DNA from: Erysipelotrichaceae bacterium | GTDB lineage: Bacteria; Bacillota_I; Bacilli_A; Erysipelotrichales; Erysipelotrichaceae | Assembly (NCBI GenBank): GCA_017454765.1 | Contig: JAFTCJ010000002.1 | Location: 1 to 48,348 of the forward strand | Length of the DNA stretch: 48,348 bases | Direction: 5' to 3' | Shown: piece by piece, positions 7,642 through 15,586 of the stretch | Position numbering within the stretch: position 1 is the first letter of the stretch | Layout: each line of letters starts with the position of its first letter | Program-made: the position numbers and the translations under genes | Notes under the pieces: generated by a model | Databases searched by the model: none | What the model saw: only the letters and a program-made list of their open reading frames with translations | Told to the model about the DNA's origin: nothing

Positions 7642-8985
7642 ATGAAAGAAAAAAACAAGAAGACCCTGGAAATACATCGCAATCAGAAAGGACAGAGAGT
7701 CCTTTCAGGCAAGGAATGGCTGTTTGTCGTGATCGTCGGACTGGCCGGCCAGCTGATCTGGTGCGTGGAAAACACCTGGTATCCCAATTTTGTCTATACC
7801 AAGATCGCTCCGGACGCTTCGATCATTTCCTGGATGGTCGCATTAAGTGCCCTGGCCAGCACATTCGGCTGCTTCGTCTGGGGAACCCTGGGTGACAGAC
7901 TGGCTAAAAGAAGACCGCAGATGCTGATCGGCTATGCCGCATGGGGCATCACTGTCGTCCTGTTCGGACTGACGGAGTATGTCGACCACAGCAATATGGT
8001 GACGTTGACGGCGCTGGTTGTTTTTGCCGACTGTGTGATGAGCTTCATCGGTGCGATGGCCAACGACTCAGGCTTCATTGCCTGGACGACCGACATCACG
8101 GAAGAAGGCAACCGCGGAAAGATGGGTGCAGTCGTCGCTGTCCTTCCGGTAGCCGGTACGATCATGGGAGGTCTCTTGTTCGGAAAGATCATTGAAAAGA
8201 TCGATTATTTCAAATTCTTCATCGTCTTGGGCGTCTTCCTGGTCTTCATGAGCATCGCTGTCCACTTCATGGTCAAGGACGCTCCCGATCTGGTCCCCAA
8301 CAAGGATCCCAAGGGATTCTGGCACCAGGTCTTTGCCGTCTTTGATTTCTCTTTACTGAAAAACAACAAATTGATGAAAGACATCTGCGTCATCTTCGCT
8401 GCCTACTTTATCGGTTTCCAGATGTATTTTTCACATCTGACGAACTTCCTGATCTATACGCAGGGCTATTCGACCGGCAACGCCGGACTGGTCCTGGGCC
8501 TGCCGCTGATCGCGGCTTTGCCGTTCACTTTCCTTTGTTCCAAGTATCTGGATAACGGCAAGTTCTACAACATCATGTATATCTCGGTCGCCATAACGGT
8601 TGCCGGTCTGCTGATCGTGTGGATCCCCAATACTATCGTGACATGTCTTGGCATCTTCTTATTCGGAACAGGCTACATGTGCATCTATCAGGCATTGATG
8701 GTCATGCTGAAGAACTGCATGCCCAAGAGCATGCACGGCCAGTCTGAAGGCATCAGACAGGTCTTCTATGTCGTCATCCCGATGTGCATCGGTACCCCGA
8801 TCGGTTCTTTCCTGATCAAGCATTTCGGCAACGCGATGCGCAACGAATATGGTGTTGCCGGCTATTCGGCAAACTGGGTGACTTTCATCGTTGCCGCATT
8901 GTGGATGCCGCTGGTACTGATCCCAATCGCGAAAGCAAAGAAAGATTATATTGAACATCTCAACAACAGAAACAACAATGAATAA
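7642..8985 (+). CDS. MFS transporter, 12 helices
   Basis: A 447-residue integral membrane transporter of the major facilitator superfamily. The loop 2-3 signature appears as GTLGDRLAKRRPQ near residue 80, and twelve hydrophobic segments are visible from ELFVVIVGLAGQL-like helix 1 to the final LWMPLVLIPIA. The ANDSGFIAWTTDI segment resembles sugar/cation (GPH- or SLC45-like) members, but the substrate is not decidable. GGAG precedes the start. The 3' end overlaps the next gene by 8 bases, so the two are translationally coupled. An MFS-acyltransferase pairing recalls LplT-Aas lysophospholipid recycling, which is only an analogy here. Confidence 0.85.
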   Translation: MKEKNKKTLEIHRNQKGQRVLSGKEWLFVVIVGLAGQLIWCVENTWYPNFVYTKIAPDASIISWMVALSALASTFGCFVWGTLGDRLAKRRPQMLIGYAAWGITVVLFGLTEYVDHSNMVTLTALVVFADCVMSFIGAMANDSGFIAWTTDITEEGNRGKMGAVVAVLPVAGTIMGGLLFGKIIEKIDYFKFFIVLGVFLVFMSIAVHFMVKDAPDLVPNKDPKGFWHQVFAVFDFSLLKNNKLMKDICVIFAAYFIGFQMYFSHLTNFLIYTQGYSTGNAGLVLGLPLIAALPFTFLCSKYLDNGKFYNIMYISVAITVAGLLIVWIPNTIVTCLGIFLFGTGYMCIYQALMVMLKNCMPKSMHGQSEGIRQVFYVVIPMCIGTPIGSFLIKHFGNAMRNEYGVAGYSANWVTFIVAALWMPLVLIPIAKAKKDYIEHLNNRNNNE

Positions 8986-10171
8986 TGAAGTCCGAAAAGG
9001 GCTGAAGCGCCATATATTCGTCTATCATTTTTTAAGGATCCTGTTCGGATGGCTGATCGTTCTGATCTGCAACTTTTCTTATCAATACCGCAAGATCAAG
9101 GGAAGACCGGTCCTGATCCTTTCAAATCATAATTCCGACTTTGATCCTCTGCTGATGGTCATCAGCATGAAGAGGCATTTTAAATTTGTCGCCAGCGCCA
9201 ACATCATGTCCGGACCCGTAGGAAAAGTGATCAAGTTTCTGACCGGCCCCATTCCCAGAGAAAAGGGAGCGGGTGCCGACAAGACCATTGAATTGATCCT
9301 GGAAAACCTGAACGCCGGCATCGATGTTGCCATGTTCCCGGAAGGGAACAAATCCTGGGACGGGTCGACCAATTTCATCTCCAGAAGGACGGCAGAGATC
9401 TTTAAAGAAGTAAAATGCGGAATGGTCACTTACCGCTTTGACGGCGGCTATCTGCGCTCACCCAGGTGGGCGAGAAATTCCCGTAAAGGAAAACTGTTCG
9501 GTCAGATCGTCAATGAATATTCCTATGAAGAACTCAAAGACCTCAGTGTCGATGAGATCTACGACATCATCGTGAAGGACATGCAGGCAGACGCCTATCA
9601 GTATCAGGATGAACATCATGTGAGATACAGGGGAAAGGGCCTGGCAGAAGGCTTTGAGAACCTGGCTTATCTGTGTCCTGTCTGTCATTGTTTCGATACC
9701 ATCCACGCGAAAGGCAACGATATCTGGTGTGACTGCGGAATGAAGGCCGTCTATGATGAATACGGCTACCTGCAGGGAGATCAGATCAGGGAATACAACA
9801 CCACCATCAGATGGAATGAGTTTCAGAAGAAATGGCTGATCGGACATAAGGAAGAACTTAAGAAGCAGATCAAAGAACCGATATCGCGTGATGAGAATCT
9901 GTGCCTTTACCAGATCGTCGATAACGAAAGAGTGATGGTAAAAGATAAGATCACAGCGACCTTATACGGTGACCGCGTCTGTTTTGACAGCGGTGATGAT
10001 TTTGCGATGACATTATACTGGTCAAAGATCAGCAAGCTCAGCATGTTCAGAAACAACAGCCTGTATCTGACATATGAAGGAAACCGCTATGAATTCTTCA
10101 GACCGGGCGGATTCCCGCTGATCAAATACTTCTCTTTATGGAGAGTCCTGACAGATAAAAACCTGGTATAA
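8978..10171 (+). CDS. PlsC-type acyltransferase with C-terminal zinc-ribbon-like region
   Basis: Transfers a fatty acyl chain to a lysophospholipid or glycerol-phosphate at the membrane. The catalytic NHNSDFD motif (His51...Asp56) is followed by FPEGNKSWDG, the substrate-binding motif III, in the expected order. One membrane helix (about 18-34) precedes them. About 170 extra residues follow the acyltransferase core. They include CPVC ... CDCG, which looks like a metal-binding ribbon, and a PH/GRAM-like beta-rich tail. I start at the ATG that overlaps the MFS stop (ATGAATAA). An in-frame ATG 27 bases upstream lies deep in the MFS gene and is less likely. Confidence 0.82.
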   Translation: MNNEVRKGLKRHIFVYHFLRILFGWLIVLICNFSYQYRKIKGRPVLILSNHNSDFDPLLMVISMKRHFKFVASANIMSGPVGKVIKFLTGPIPREKGAGADKTIELILENLNAGIDVAMFPEGNKSWDGSTNFISRRTAEIFKEVKCGMVTYRFDGGYLRSPRWARNSRKGKLFGQIVNEYSYEELKDLSVDEIYDIIVKDMQADAYQYQDEHHVRYRGKGLAEGFENLAYLCPVCHCFDTIHAKGNDIWCDCGMKAVYDEYGYLQGDQIREYNTTIRWNEFQKKWLIGHKEELKKQIKEPISRDENLCLYQIVDNERVMVKDKITATLYGDRVCFDSGDDFAMTLYWSKISKLSMFRNNSLYLTYEGNRYEFFRPGGFPLIKYFSLWRVLTDKNLV

Positions 10172-10190
10172 GAAAAGCTGAAAAGCACAA

Positions 10191-10219
10191 AAAAACAGAA
10201 GTGGTGAACTTCTGTTTTT
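10191..10219. terminator. Bidirectional terminator between convergent genes
   Basis: AAAAACAGAAG (10191-10201) pairs with CTTCTGTTTTT (10209-10219). A/T runs on both sides let it serve the acyltransferase gene and the aldo/keto reductase gene. Confidence 0.85.
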
Positions 10220-10227
10220 ATTCGTTT

Positions 10228-11190
10228 TTATTCCTGTGCCGTCACCTTGGATGAAGCCTCATCGAGGATTTTTCTTTCTTCTTCGCTGAGCGACCAGTCA
10301 AGTGCTTCGACGTTCGATCTGGCGTGTCTGGGCTTGCTGGTGCCGCATAAGGCGGTGGTGATATCCGGGTGATTGGAAGCCCAGTTGACTGCGACCTGTG
10401 AAACATCGACGTCGTGTATTGATGCGATCTCATCCATGACCCTGAGCAGTTCCTGACACTTTGAGAAAAGCGGTTCTTTGAAGAAGGGATAGAAATTCAG
10501 ACGCATGTCATCTTTCGCAAAATCAGGGATGGTCCGGAAAGCGCCAGTGAGGATGCCGCCGCCCAAAGGCCCGTAAGCCATCGTAGCGACACCTTTTTCA
10601 TGATAGTCATGCAGGATATCTGTCCACTTGTCTTCGACCATGGAGAAATGGTACTGGGCAAAATCCAGAGCGCCGAGTTCATAGAATTCCCTGATCTGTT
10701 CCGCGTCAAAATTGCAGATGCCGCTGAAGCGGATCTTTCCTTCTTTCTTGAGCTGTTTCAAGGCGTCTGCCGTTTCCGTAAACGGCGTATTGACATCCGG
10801 CCAGTGGATCAGCAGGACATCCAGATGATCGGTGCCGAGTCTTTCCAGGCTTTCCTCGACCTGAGAGATGATCATCGGTCCGCTGCTGTCGCGGACAGGA
10901 CCGCCAGATCCGAAACCTGTCGCCTTCTTCCGGGTGATGCCGCACTTGCTGACAAGATACACCTTATCTCTGATGCCCTTGAGAGCTTTCCCGACGACTT
11001 CTTCCGAATGACCCAGTCCGTAGACAGGTGCTGTATCGACCAGATTGACGCCGTGATCGATCATATAGCGGATCGCTTCGATCGATTCTTCGTCGTTGAT
11101 CTCTCCCCAGCCGGCTGCACCGACGCCCCAGGTTCCGCAGGCCAGTGCTGAGACCCTGATGCCCAGACGTTCAATATCGTGATATATCAT
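10228..11190 (-). CDS. Aldo/keto reductase
   Basis: NAD(P)H-dependent reduction of aldehydes or ketones in the cytoplasm. The 320 residues fold as the AKR barrel. The catalytic tetrad is visible: Asp52 and Tyr57 in VDTAPVYGLGHSEEV, the Lys in YLVSKCG, and the His in LLIHWPD. The C-terminal SKPRHARSNVEAL segment is the cofactor phosphate-binding loop. AAAAGGAG fixes the start. The gene lies 17 bases downstream of the DUF3048 gene on the same strand and may be co-transcribed with it. The physiological substrate is unknown. Confidence 0.9.
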   Translation of the reverse strand: MIYHDIERLGIRVSALACGTWGVGAAGWGEINDEESIEAIRYMIDHGVNLVDTAPVYGLGHSEEVVGKALKGIRDKVYLVSKCGITRKKATGFGSGGPVRDSSGPMIISQVEESLERLGTDHLDVLLIHWPDVNTPFTETADALKQLKKEGKIRFSGICNFDAEQIREFYELGALDFAQYHFSMVEDKWTDILHDYHEKGVATMAYGPLGGGILTGAFRTIPDFAKDDMRLNFYPFFKEPLFSKCQELLRVMDEIASIHDVDVSQVAVNWASNHPDITTALCGTSKPRHARSNVEALDWSLSEEERKILDEASSKVTAQE

Positions 11191-11207
11191 TTCTTTTCTC
11201 CTTTTAA

Positions 11208-12362
11208 TTATTCGATTTCGATCGCTCCGCCTCTGTTTTCAGAGATCCAGCCGATCCATGTCTTGCCGCGGTTGAAACTGACGGGTTCGCCGTTGAGGTC
11301 TCTGATCGACAGTTTCCCTTTTTCAACGCTCCATACGATGTCTTTGACCGTTCCCTGGCTTGCGAGTTTGCCTTCACCGCCTTCAAAGAGATAGTTGCAG
11401 TAGGAGAAACTGGCACCGGGTTTGGTGATATATTCCGTCGTATCCCATAAGACGAGAATGTTCTGCCTTGTCAGTTTGTTTTCAAAATCATCGGTATGAT
11501 ACAGTTTGTCTGTTTTGGAATAAGTCCAGTGCTTTGTCCAGCTCCTGCTGGAGATGGTGACCGTGATCTTGTTGCATGGTGTATCGCTCATCGGCAGAAG
11601 CTCATCATTGAACTCAAAGAAGGTAAAAGCCTCTTTATCCATGTCGGTGCGGTAACCGTATTCTTCGATCGCCGCCGGGAGCCTGTCGCTGTAAAGGATA
11701 CCGGTGTGTTCGATCGCAACATCTCTTTCCCGGTTGCGGCCGAACAGCTGTACCGTACCGCGGTACTGAAGCTGGTTGATGTTGTTGACGCCGTCTCTGG
11801 CGATCACGTCGCTTGCGCCGATATAGGATCCGGCAGAATCGCTCTGACCCCAGTGGACGTAGATGGCATCAAAGAATTCGGAGAATCTCACATAAGGAGG
11901 ACGGGCGCTTCTGAGCGGTCCGACGATCTCAGGCAGAGACGTGAAATCCGCAAACAGCCACATCGTTCTGCTGATGCCGCCTTCGACTTCCGCTTCCAGA
12001 ATGATGTCAGGTGAATATAAGGCATCATCCATTCCCCACTGCGGACGGGCCGGGGGCGTGTTCTCCACCATGATCGCGACCGGCCGTTTTCCGATCGCTT
12101 TCTCATTCATCTTCAATCCGGTCAGAGGATTTCTCGTGCGTCTGTCTTCTTCGGCCGCTTTTCTGGCTTCTTCGGCTGCGATACGTGCCGCTTCCTCTTC
12201 GGCAGCTTTGCGTTCGGCTTCTTCCTGCGCCAGCTGGGCAGCTCTTCTTTCTTCTGCCTTAATGCGTTCTTCCTTGATGATCCTGGCCAGTCCCAGAGAA
12301 GACAGAAGGATCGCCAGTACCAGCACACCCATTAATAACAGTTTTCTTCTTTTCTTTTTCAT
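11208..12362 (-). CDS. DUF3048 (YerB-like) membrane-anchored protein
   Basis: The function of YerB-type proteins is not established. The N-terminus has one membrane helix (about 8-25) and then an Ala/Glu/Arg-rich coiled coil (about 28-75). The DUF3048 core follows, starting at NPLTGLKMNEK and containing RPVAIMVENTPPARPQWG, ILEAEVEGGISR, VGPLRSARPPYV and IYVHWGQSDS, all hallmarks of the family. The C-terminal DUF3048_C half carries NILVLWDTTEY. The long charged coiled-coil spacer differs from the Bacillus lipoprotein form. It lies 28 bases below the small ATPase gene, with a TATATAAAAT box in the gap. Confidence 0.85.
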   Translation of the reverse strand: MKKKRRKLLLMGVLVLAILLSSLGLARIIKEERIKAEERRAAQLAQEEAERKAAEEEAARIAAEEARKAAEEDRRTRNPLTGLKMNEKAIGKRPVAIMVENTPPARPQWGMDDALYSPDIILEAEVEGGISRTMWLFADFTSLPEIVGPLRSARPPYVRFSEFFDAIYVHWGQSDSAGSYIGASDVIARDGVNNINQLQYRGTVQLFGRNRERDVAIEHTGILYSDRLPAAIEEYGYRTDMDKEAFTFFEFNDELLPMSDTPCNKITVTISSRSWTKHWTYSKTDKLYHTDDFENKLTRQNILVLWDTTEYITKPGASFSYCNYLFEGGEGKLASQGTVKDIVWSVEKGKLSIRDLNGEPVSFNRGKTWIGWISENRGGAIEIE

Positions 12363-12390
12363 AATCTTGCCCTGTCTTTATTTTATATAA

Positions 12391-12750
12391 TCAGCGGTCG
12401 ATATACACGATCAGATTGTTGCTGCTGAAGGTGGAGAAGTAACGGACTTCCCTGGCAGCGTTCATCACCGTGCGTATGCCGATGTGTTCTTCAGCGGAAT
12501 CATACTGATGAAGCTCATGGAAGGAAGTCGGATCGAACAGTTCGCTCAGATCCGTCATGCTGAAACAGACCGTACTGTCACTGATGAAGAGTCGGAAATC
12601 GATACTGACGTCTCTGATGTCTTTCTTCTGTGCGTGCTGCAAGACATTGACTGCCATCTCTTCCACAAACAAACCCGCCATCAGCGCCTGTTTTCTGCTG
12701 ATGTCATGGCGCCCGGATCTTGATTGTTTTGCTGTTTCTGTATGTATCAT
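12391..12750 (-). CDS. Small RsbW-like (HATPase_c_2) ATPase, possibly N-terminally truncated
   Basis: A GHKL-type ATP-binding domain of the anti-sigma kinase class. FVEEMAVNVLQHA is the N box and EEHIGIRTVM the G box. The 119 residues lack most of the first strand and helix seen in full RsbW/SpoIIAB proteins (about 140). An in-frame TAA lies two codons upstream of the ATG, so the gene cannot extend, and no ribosome site is visible. It could be a compact orphan, or the remnant of a larger regulator whose C-terminus was this ATPase. The PP2C phosphatase at 28.3 kb is a possible functional partner only by family logic. Confidence 0.6.
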   Translation of the reverse strand: MIHTETAKQSRSGRHDISRKQALMAGLFVEEMAVNVLQHAQKKDIRDVSIDFRLFISDSTVCFSMTDLSELFDPTSFHELHQYDSAEEHIGIRTVMNAAREVRYFSTFSSNNLIVYIDR

Positions 12751-12812
12751 GATTTACTGTCAGAATCTATGTTTAGTATAACAGAACACAGGTACAGAAA
12801 GGACCGTTAATC

Positions 12813-12841
12813 TTGTATGTTGATCCGATCCATTTTAAAAT
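12813..12841 (+). promoter_or_regulatory. Promoter of the malate operon
   Basis: TTGTAT (12813-12818), a 17-base spacer and TAAAAT (12836-12841) give a sigma-A type promoter 44 bases before the start codon. The -10 is embedded in the 16-mer that also occurs upstream of the GH3 gene. Confidence 0.65.
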
Positions 12842-12884
12842 AAAGGGTAGGAAACAAAACCGATAATCACAGGAGGCAATATAT

Positions 12885-14000
12885 ATGGAAACCAGACCTT
12901 ATGTTCCGTGGGAACTGATGGGCAATTTCATGATCGACGTTTTCAAGGCGTACGGGGTGCCCGAGGAAGATGCGAAGATTTGTGCAGATGTGCTTCTGGA
13001 ATCAGACAGAAGAGGCATCGAGTCACACGGATGCAACAGATTCAAACCGATCTATATCGACAGGATCGTCAAAGGAACGCTTCTGCCGGTAACGGATCTT
13101 GAGATCGTCAAAGAAACAGCGACCAGTGTCGTGATGGATGCGCATGACGGCATGGGCATGGTGGCGGCACATGCGATGATGGAAAAGCTGATCGCCAAGG
13201 CAAAGCAGTACGGCATGGCCGGAGGCGCGATCAGAAACTCCACTCACTACGGTATCGCCGGATACTGGAGCGACATGGCTGCCAAAGAAGGAATGATCGG
13301 TGTCACAGGCACCAACGCCAGACCTTCGATCGCTCCGACCTTCGGTGTTGAGAACATGCTGGGAACCAACCCGCTGACCTTCTCTTTGCCGACGGATGAG
13401 GAATTTCCTTTCACACTGGACTGTGCCACTTCGATCGTCCAGAGAGGCAAGATAGAGTATTATGCCCGTTCCGGGAAAGAAACACCTGCCGGTATGGTCG
13501 TCACCCATGACGGTTCTTCGATCAGCGACTCGAAAGCGATCCTGAAGATGCTGAATGAAGGAACGGCAGCACTGGCGCCATTGGGCGGAGGTCCGGGTGA
13601 TGAGATGTGCGGATACAAGGGTTATGGCTACGCGACAGTCGTCGAGATCCTTTCTTCCGCTCTGGCCGGAGGCGAATTCATGAAAGCCTTAAGCGGTATC
13701 TCACCGGAAGGCGGATCACAGATGTATCATCTGGGTCACTTCTTCTTCGTCGTCGATCCGGAAGCCTTTATGGGCATCGATGTATTCAGAAAGACGGCAG
13801 GAGAGATCTGCAGACAGCTGAGAGCTTCTGCAAAAGCGCCGGGTCATGACAGGATCTACACCGCAGGCGAAAAGGAATATCTGACCTGGCTGGAAAGAAA
13901 AGACAAGGGCGTTCCGGTAAATGAAGCGGTACAGAAGGAACTGATCGCTCTTCGCGATGAGCACAATCTGCCTTACGTTTTCCCGTTTGAGGAGGAATAA
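12885..14000 (+). CDS. Ldh-family (type 2) malate/L-lactate dehydrogenase
   Basis: NAD(P)-dependent oxidation of a 2-hydroxy acid, most likely malate given the neighbour. The 371 residues carry the family motif RRGIESHG with the catalytic His48. They also carry the NSTHYGIAGYW segment and TGTNARPSIAPTFG, the cofactor-binding region of the MDH2/LDH2 fold, which differs from the Rossmann-type enzymes. Ureidoglycolate and sulfolactate dehydrogenases share this fold and cannot be excluded. AGGAGG 8 bases upstream fixes the start. The malic enzyme gene begins 2 bases after the stop, with its ribosome site inside this gene's last codons. Confidence 0.87.
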   Translation: METRPYVPWELMGNFMIDVFKAYGVPEEDAKICADVLLESDRRGIESHGCNRFKPIYIDRIVKGTLLPVTDLEIVKETATSVVMDAHDGMGMVAAHAMMEKLIAKAKQYGMAGGAIRNSTHYGIAGYWSDMAAKEGMIGVTGTNARPSIAPTFGVENMLGTNPLTFSLPTDEEFPFTLDCATSIVQRGKIEYYARSGKETPAGMVVTHDGSSISDSKAILKMLNEGTAALAPLGGGPGDEMCGYKGYGYATVVEILSSALAGGEFMKALSGISPEGGSQMYHLGHFFFVVDPEAFMGIDVFRKTAGEICRQLRASAKAPGHDRIYTAGEKEYLTWLERKDKGVPVNEAVQKELIALRDEHNLPYVFPFEEE

Positions 14001-14002
14001 AC

Positions 14003-15175
14003 ATGGATGTCATGGAAGAATCGCTCCGCTTACATGAAAAGTGGAAAGGCAAGATCGAGATCGTATCACGGGCTCCGGTCGATACAAAAGAAGCACTGAC
14101 CCTGGCATATACTCCGGGCGTCGCAAGACCCTGTCTGGAAATCGAGAAAGATGTCGACAAAAGCTATGAGCTGACCAGAAGACACAACCTGTGTGCGGTC
14201 ATCACTGACGGCACGGCAGTCTTGGGTCTGGGCGATATCGGCCCGGAAGCAGGCATGCCGGTCATGGAAGGAAAGTGTGTCCTGTTCAAATCGTTCGGTG
14301 ATGTGGATGCCTTCCCTATCTGCATCAGGTCAAAAGACGTCGATGAGATCGTCAATACAGTCTATCTGATCTCCGGATCTTTCGGAGGCATCAATCTGGA
14401 AGATATCTCGTCACCGCGCTGTTTCGAGATCGAAAGAAAACTGAAAGAGAAATGCGATATCCCGATCTTCCACGATGACCAGCACGGTACAGCCATCATC
14501 ACGCTGGCCGGACTGACCAACGCTCTGAAGGTCGTCGGCAAGAAAAAAGAAGAAGTGAAGATCGTGACATCGGGAGCCGGTGCGGCTGCGATCTCGATCG
14601 TCAAACTGCTCCTTTCTGCAGGATTCAAAAATATCATCATGACCGACCGCAAGGGTGCGATCTATGAAGGAAGAGAAGGTCTCAACTGGATCAAGGAAGA
14701 GATGGCTTCAGTGACCAACAGGGAAAAGAAAGAAGGATCTCTGGCTGATGTGATTAAAGGTGCCGATGTCTTTATCGGTGTCTCTGCACCCAATACGCTC
14801 AATACCGAGATGGTCAAGACCATGAACAAGGATGCCATCGTCTTTGCCTGTGCCAATCCGACGCCTGAGATCATGCCGGAAGATGCCAAGGCAGGCGGTG
14901 CCAGAGTGGTCGCGACCGGAAGGAGCGATTATCCCAACCAGGTCAACAACGTCCTGGCTTTCCCGGGTGTGTTCAGAGGGACCTTTGACTGCCGGGCAAG
15001 CGATATCAACGAGGAGATGAAAATGGCGGCAGCGGCAGCCCTGTCCTCCCTGGTCAGCGATGAAGAGCTGAACGAGGAATACATCCTGCCCAAGGCCTTT
15101 GACCCCAGAGTGGGAAAGACTGTGGCAGCGGCTGTGGCCGAAGCAGCCAGAAAAAGCGGCGTCGCAAGAATATAA
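14003..15175 (+). CDS. NAD-dependent malic enzyme (short bacterial type)
   Basis: Decarboxylates L-malate to pyruvate and CO2 with reduction of NAD(P). The 390-residue, MaeB-core form without a phosphotransacetylase tail fits Firmicute enzymes. The catalytic Tyr36 lies in AYTPGVARP, and the catalytic Lys in CVLFKSFGDVDAF. Metal ligands are in INLEDISSPRCFEIE and FHDDQHGTA, and the Rossmann glycines are TSGAGAAAISI. It forms a two-gene operon with the Ldh-family enzyme, so the pair interconverts malate, oxaloacetate and pyruvate. It ends in its own terminator. Confidence 0.93.
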   Translation: MDVMEESLRLHEKWKGKIEIVSRAPVDTKEALTLAYTPGVARPCLEIEKDVDKSYELTRRHNLCAVITDGTAVLGLGDIGPEAGMPVMEGKCVLFKSFGDVDAFPICIRSKDVDEIVNTVYLISGSFGGINLEDISSPRCFEIERKLKEKCDIPIFHDDQHGTAIITLAGLTNALKVVGKKKEEVKIVTSGAGAAAISIVKLLLSAGFKNIIMTDRKGAIYEGREGLNWIKEEMASVTNREKKEGSLADVIKGADVFIGVSAPNTLNTEMVKTMNKDAIVFACANPTPEIMPEDAKAGGARVVATGRSDYPNQVNNVLAFPGVFRGTFDCRASDINEEMKMAAAAALSSLVSDEELNEEYILPKAFDPRVGKTVAAAVAEAARKSGVARI

Positions 15176-15200
15176 GCAGGGTGAAAGCCCTGCTTTAAAA
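15175..15200 (+). terminator. Terminator of the malate operon
   Basis: AGCAGGG pairs with CCCTGCT around TGAAAG, followed by TTTAAAATA. The first base of the stem is the last base of the stop codon. Confidence 0.8.
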
Positions 15201-15291
15201 TAAAAAAAACGATCCCGGACGGATCATCCCCAACAGGTTTATTATCTCACAGATTTTTCAGAAAAAACAGTCTTTTCTTTTTGAAAGAAAT

Positions 15292-15300
15292 TGTTACTAT
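15292..15300 (+). promoter_or_regulatory. Extended -10 promoter for the intergenic transcript
   Basis: TG-T-TACTAT is an extended -10 element preceded by a weak T-rich -35. It would start a transcript near 15307 that is separate from the malate operon, whose terminator lies about 90 bases upstream. Confidence 0.45.
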
Positions 15301-15371
15301 GAAGGTGTAAAGAGAAGGAAAAAATAATTAAGATCCGGTGGGTGCCGGATAGGAAAGAGAGGTTTTAAGAT

Positions 15372-15401
15372 ATGAAGGAGATTCTGAAAGAAATTCATTA
15401 A
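15372..15401 (+). CDS. Possible 9-residue leader peptide
   Basis: ATG starts MKEILKEIH followed by TAA. GAGAGG lies 9 bases upstream, a good ribosome-site spacing. The stop codon is 3 bases before the first pseudoknot arm, so a ribosome finishing the frame would cover that helix. It is too short to prove by sequence alone. Confidence 0.3.
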   Translation: MKEILKEIH

Positions 15402-15555
15402 TCCCCTCATTGGCCTGATGATCAACCGGGCAATGAGGTGACACAAGGTTGATCAGAAGGAAAAAATCTTTAAAAATCCTTTCAATATTTCATTCATTAC
15501 ACAGATGTGTAAATTACAAGTTATCAAACTTAAAAAGAGAAAAAGAATAACTTAG

Positions 15556-15585
15556 AACTGCCGGCAATAGACCGGCAGTTTTTTC
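15556..15585 (+). terminator. Strong rightward terminator of the intergenic transcript
   Basis: AACTGCCGG (15556-15564) pairs with CCGGCAGTT (15572-15580), and a T-run follows on the + strand only. The leftward hydrolase gene ends just beyond, but its side lacks a T-run, so the hairpin is built for a rightward transcript. Confidence 0.88.
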
Positions 15586-15586
15586 T

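Larger units (their letters stand above)
15307..15585 (+). ncRNA. Candidate structured RNA with H-type pseudoknot
   Basis: A transcript of about 275 bases is bounded by the extended -10 and a strong rightward terminator, with no recognisable large gene. A stem ATCCGG/CCGGAT (15333-15338, 15345-15350) comes first and a 9-codon leader frame second. Two interleaved helices follow: CCTCATTG (15405-15412) with CAATGAGG (15431-15438), and TGATCAACC (15419-15427) with GGTTGATCA (15447-15455). The connecting loops of 6, 3 and 8 bases are geometrically right for a classical pseudoknot; the two stems could also be alternatives. The rest, to 15550, is A/T-rich. The helix arms cover a GAGG and a TTG that could start a 33-codon basic frame. 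It may be a riboswitch-like or leader-peptide-controlled element, or a trans-acting RNA. I do not recognise the class. Confidence 0.5.

Noticed and set aside
15399..15455. Programmed -1 frameshift site at the pseudoknot
   Set aside because: No slippery heptamer precedes it and no long frame follows in the -1 frame.
15449..15550. 33-codon TTG-started basic frame after the pseudoknot
   Set aside because: Not annotated as a gene: it relies on a TTG start and A/T-rich DNA, with no recognisable similarity. It is kept only as part of the RNA finding.
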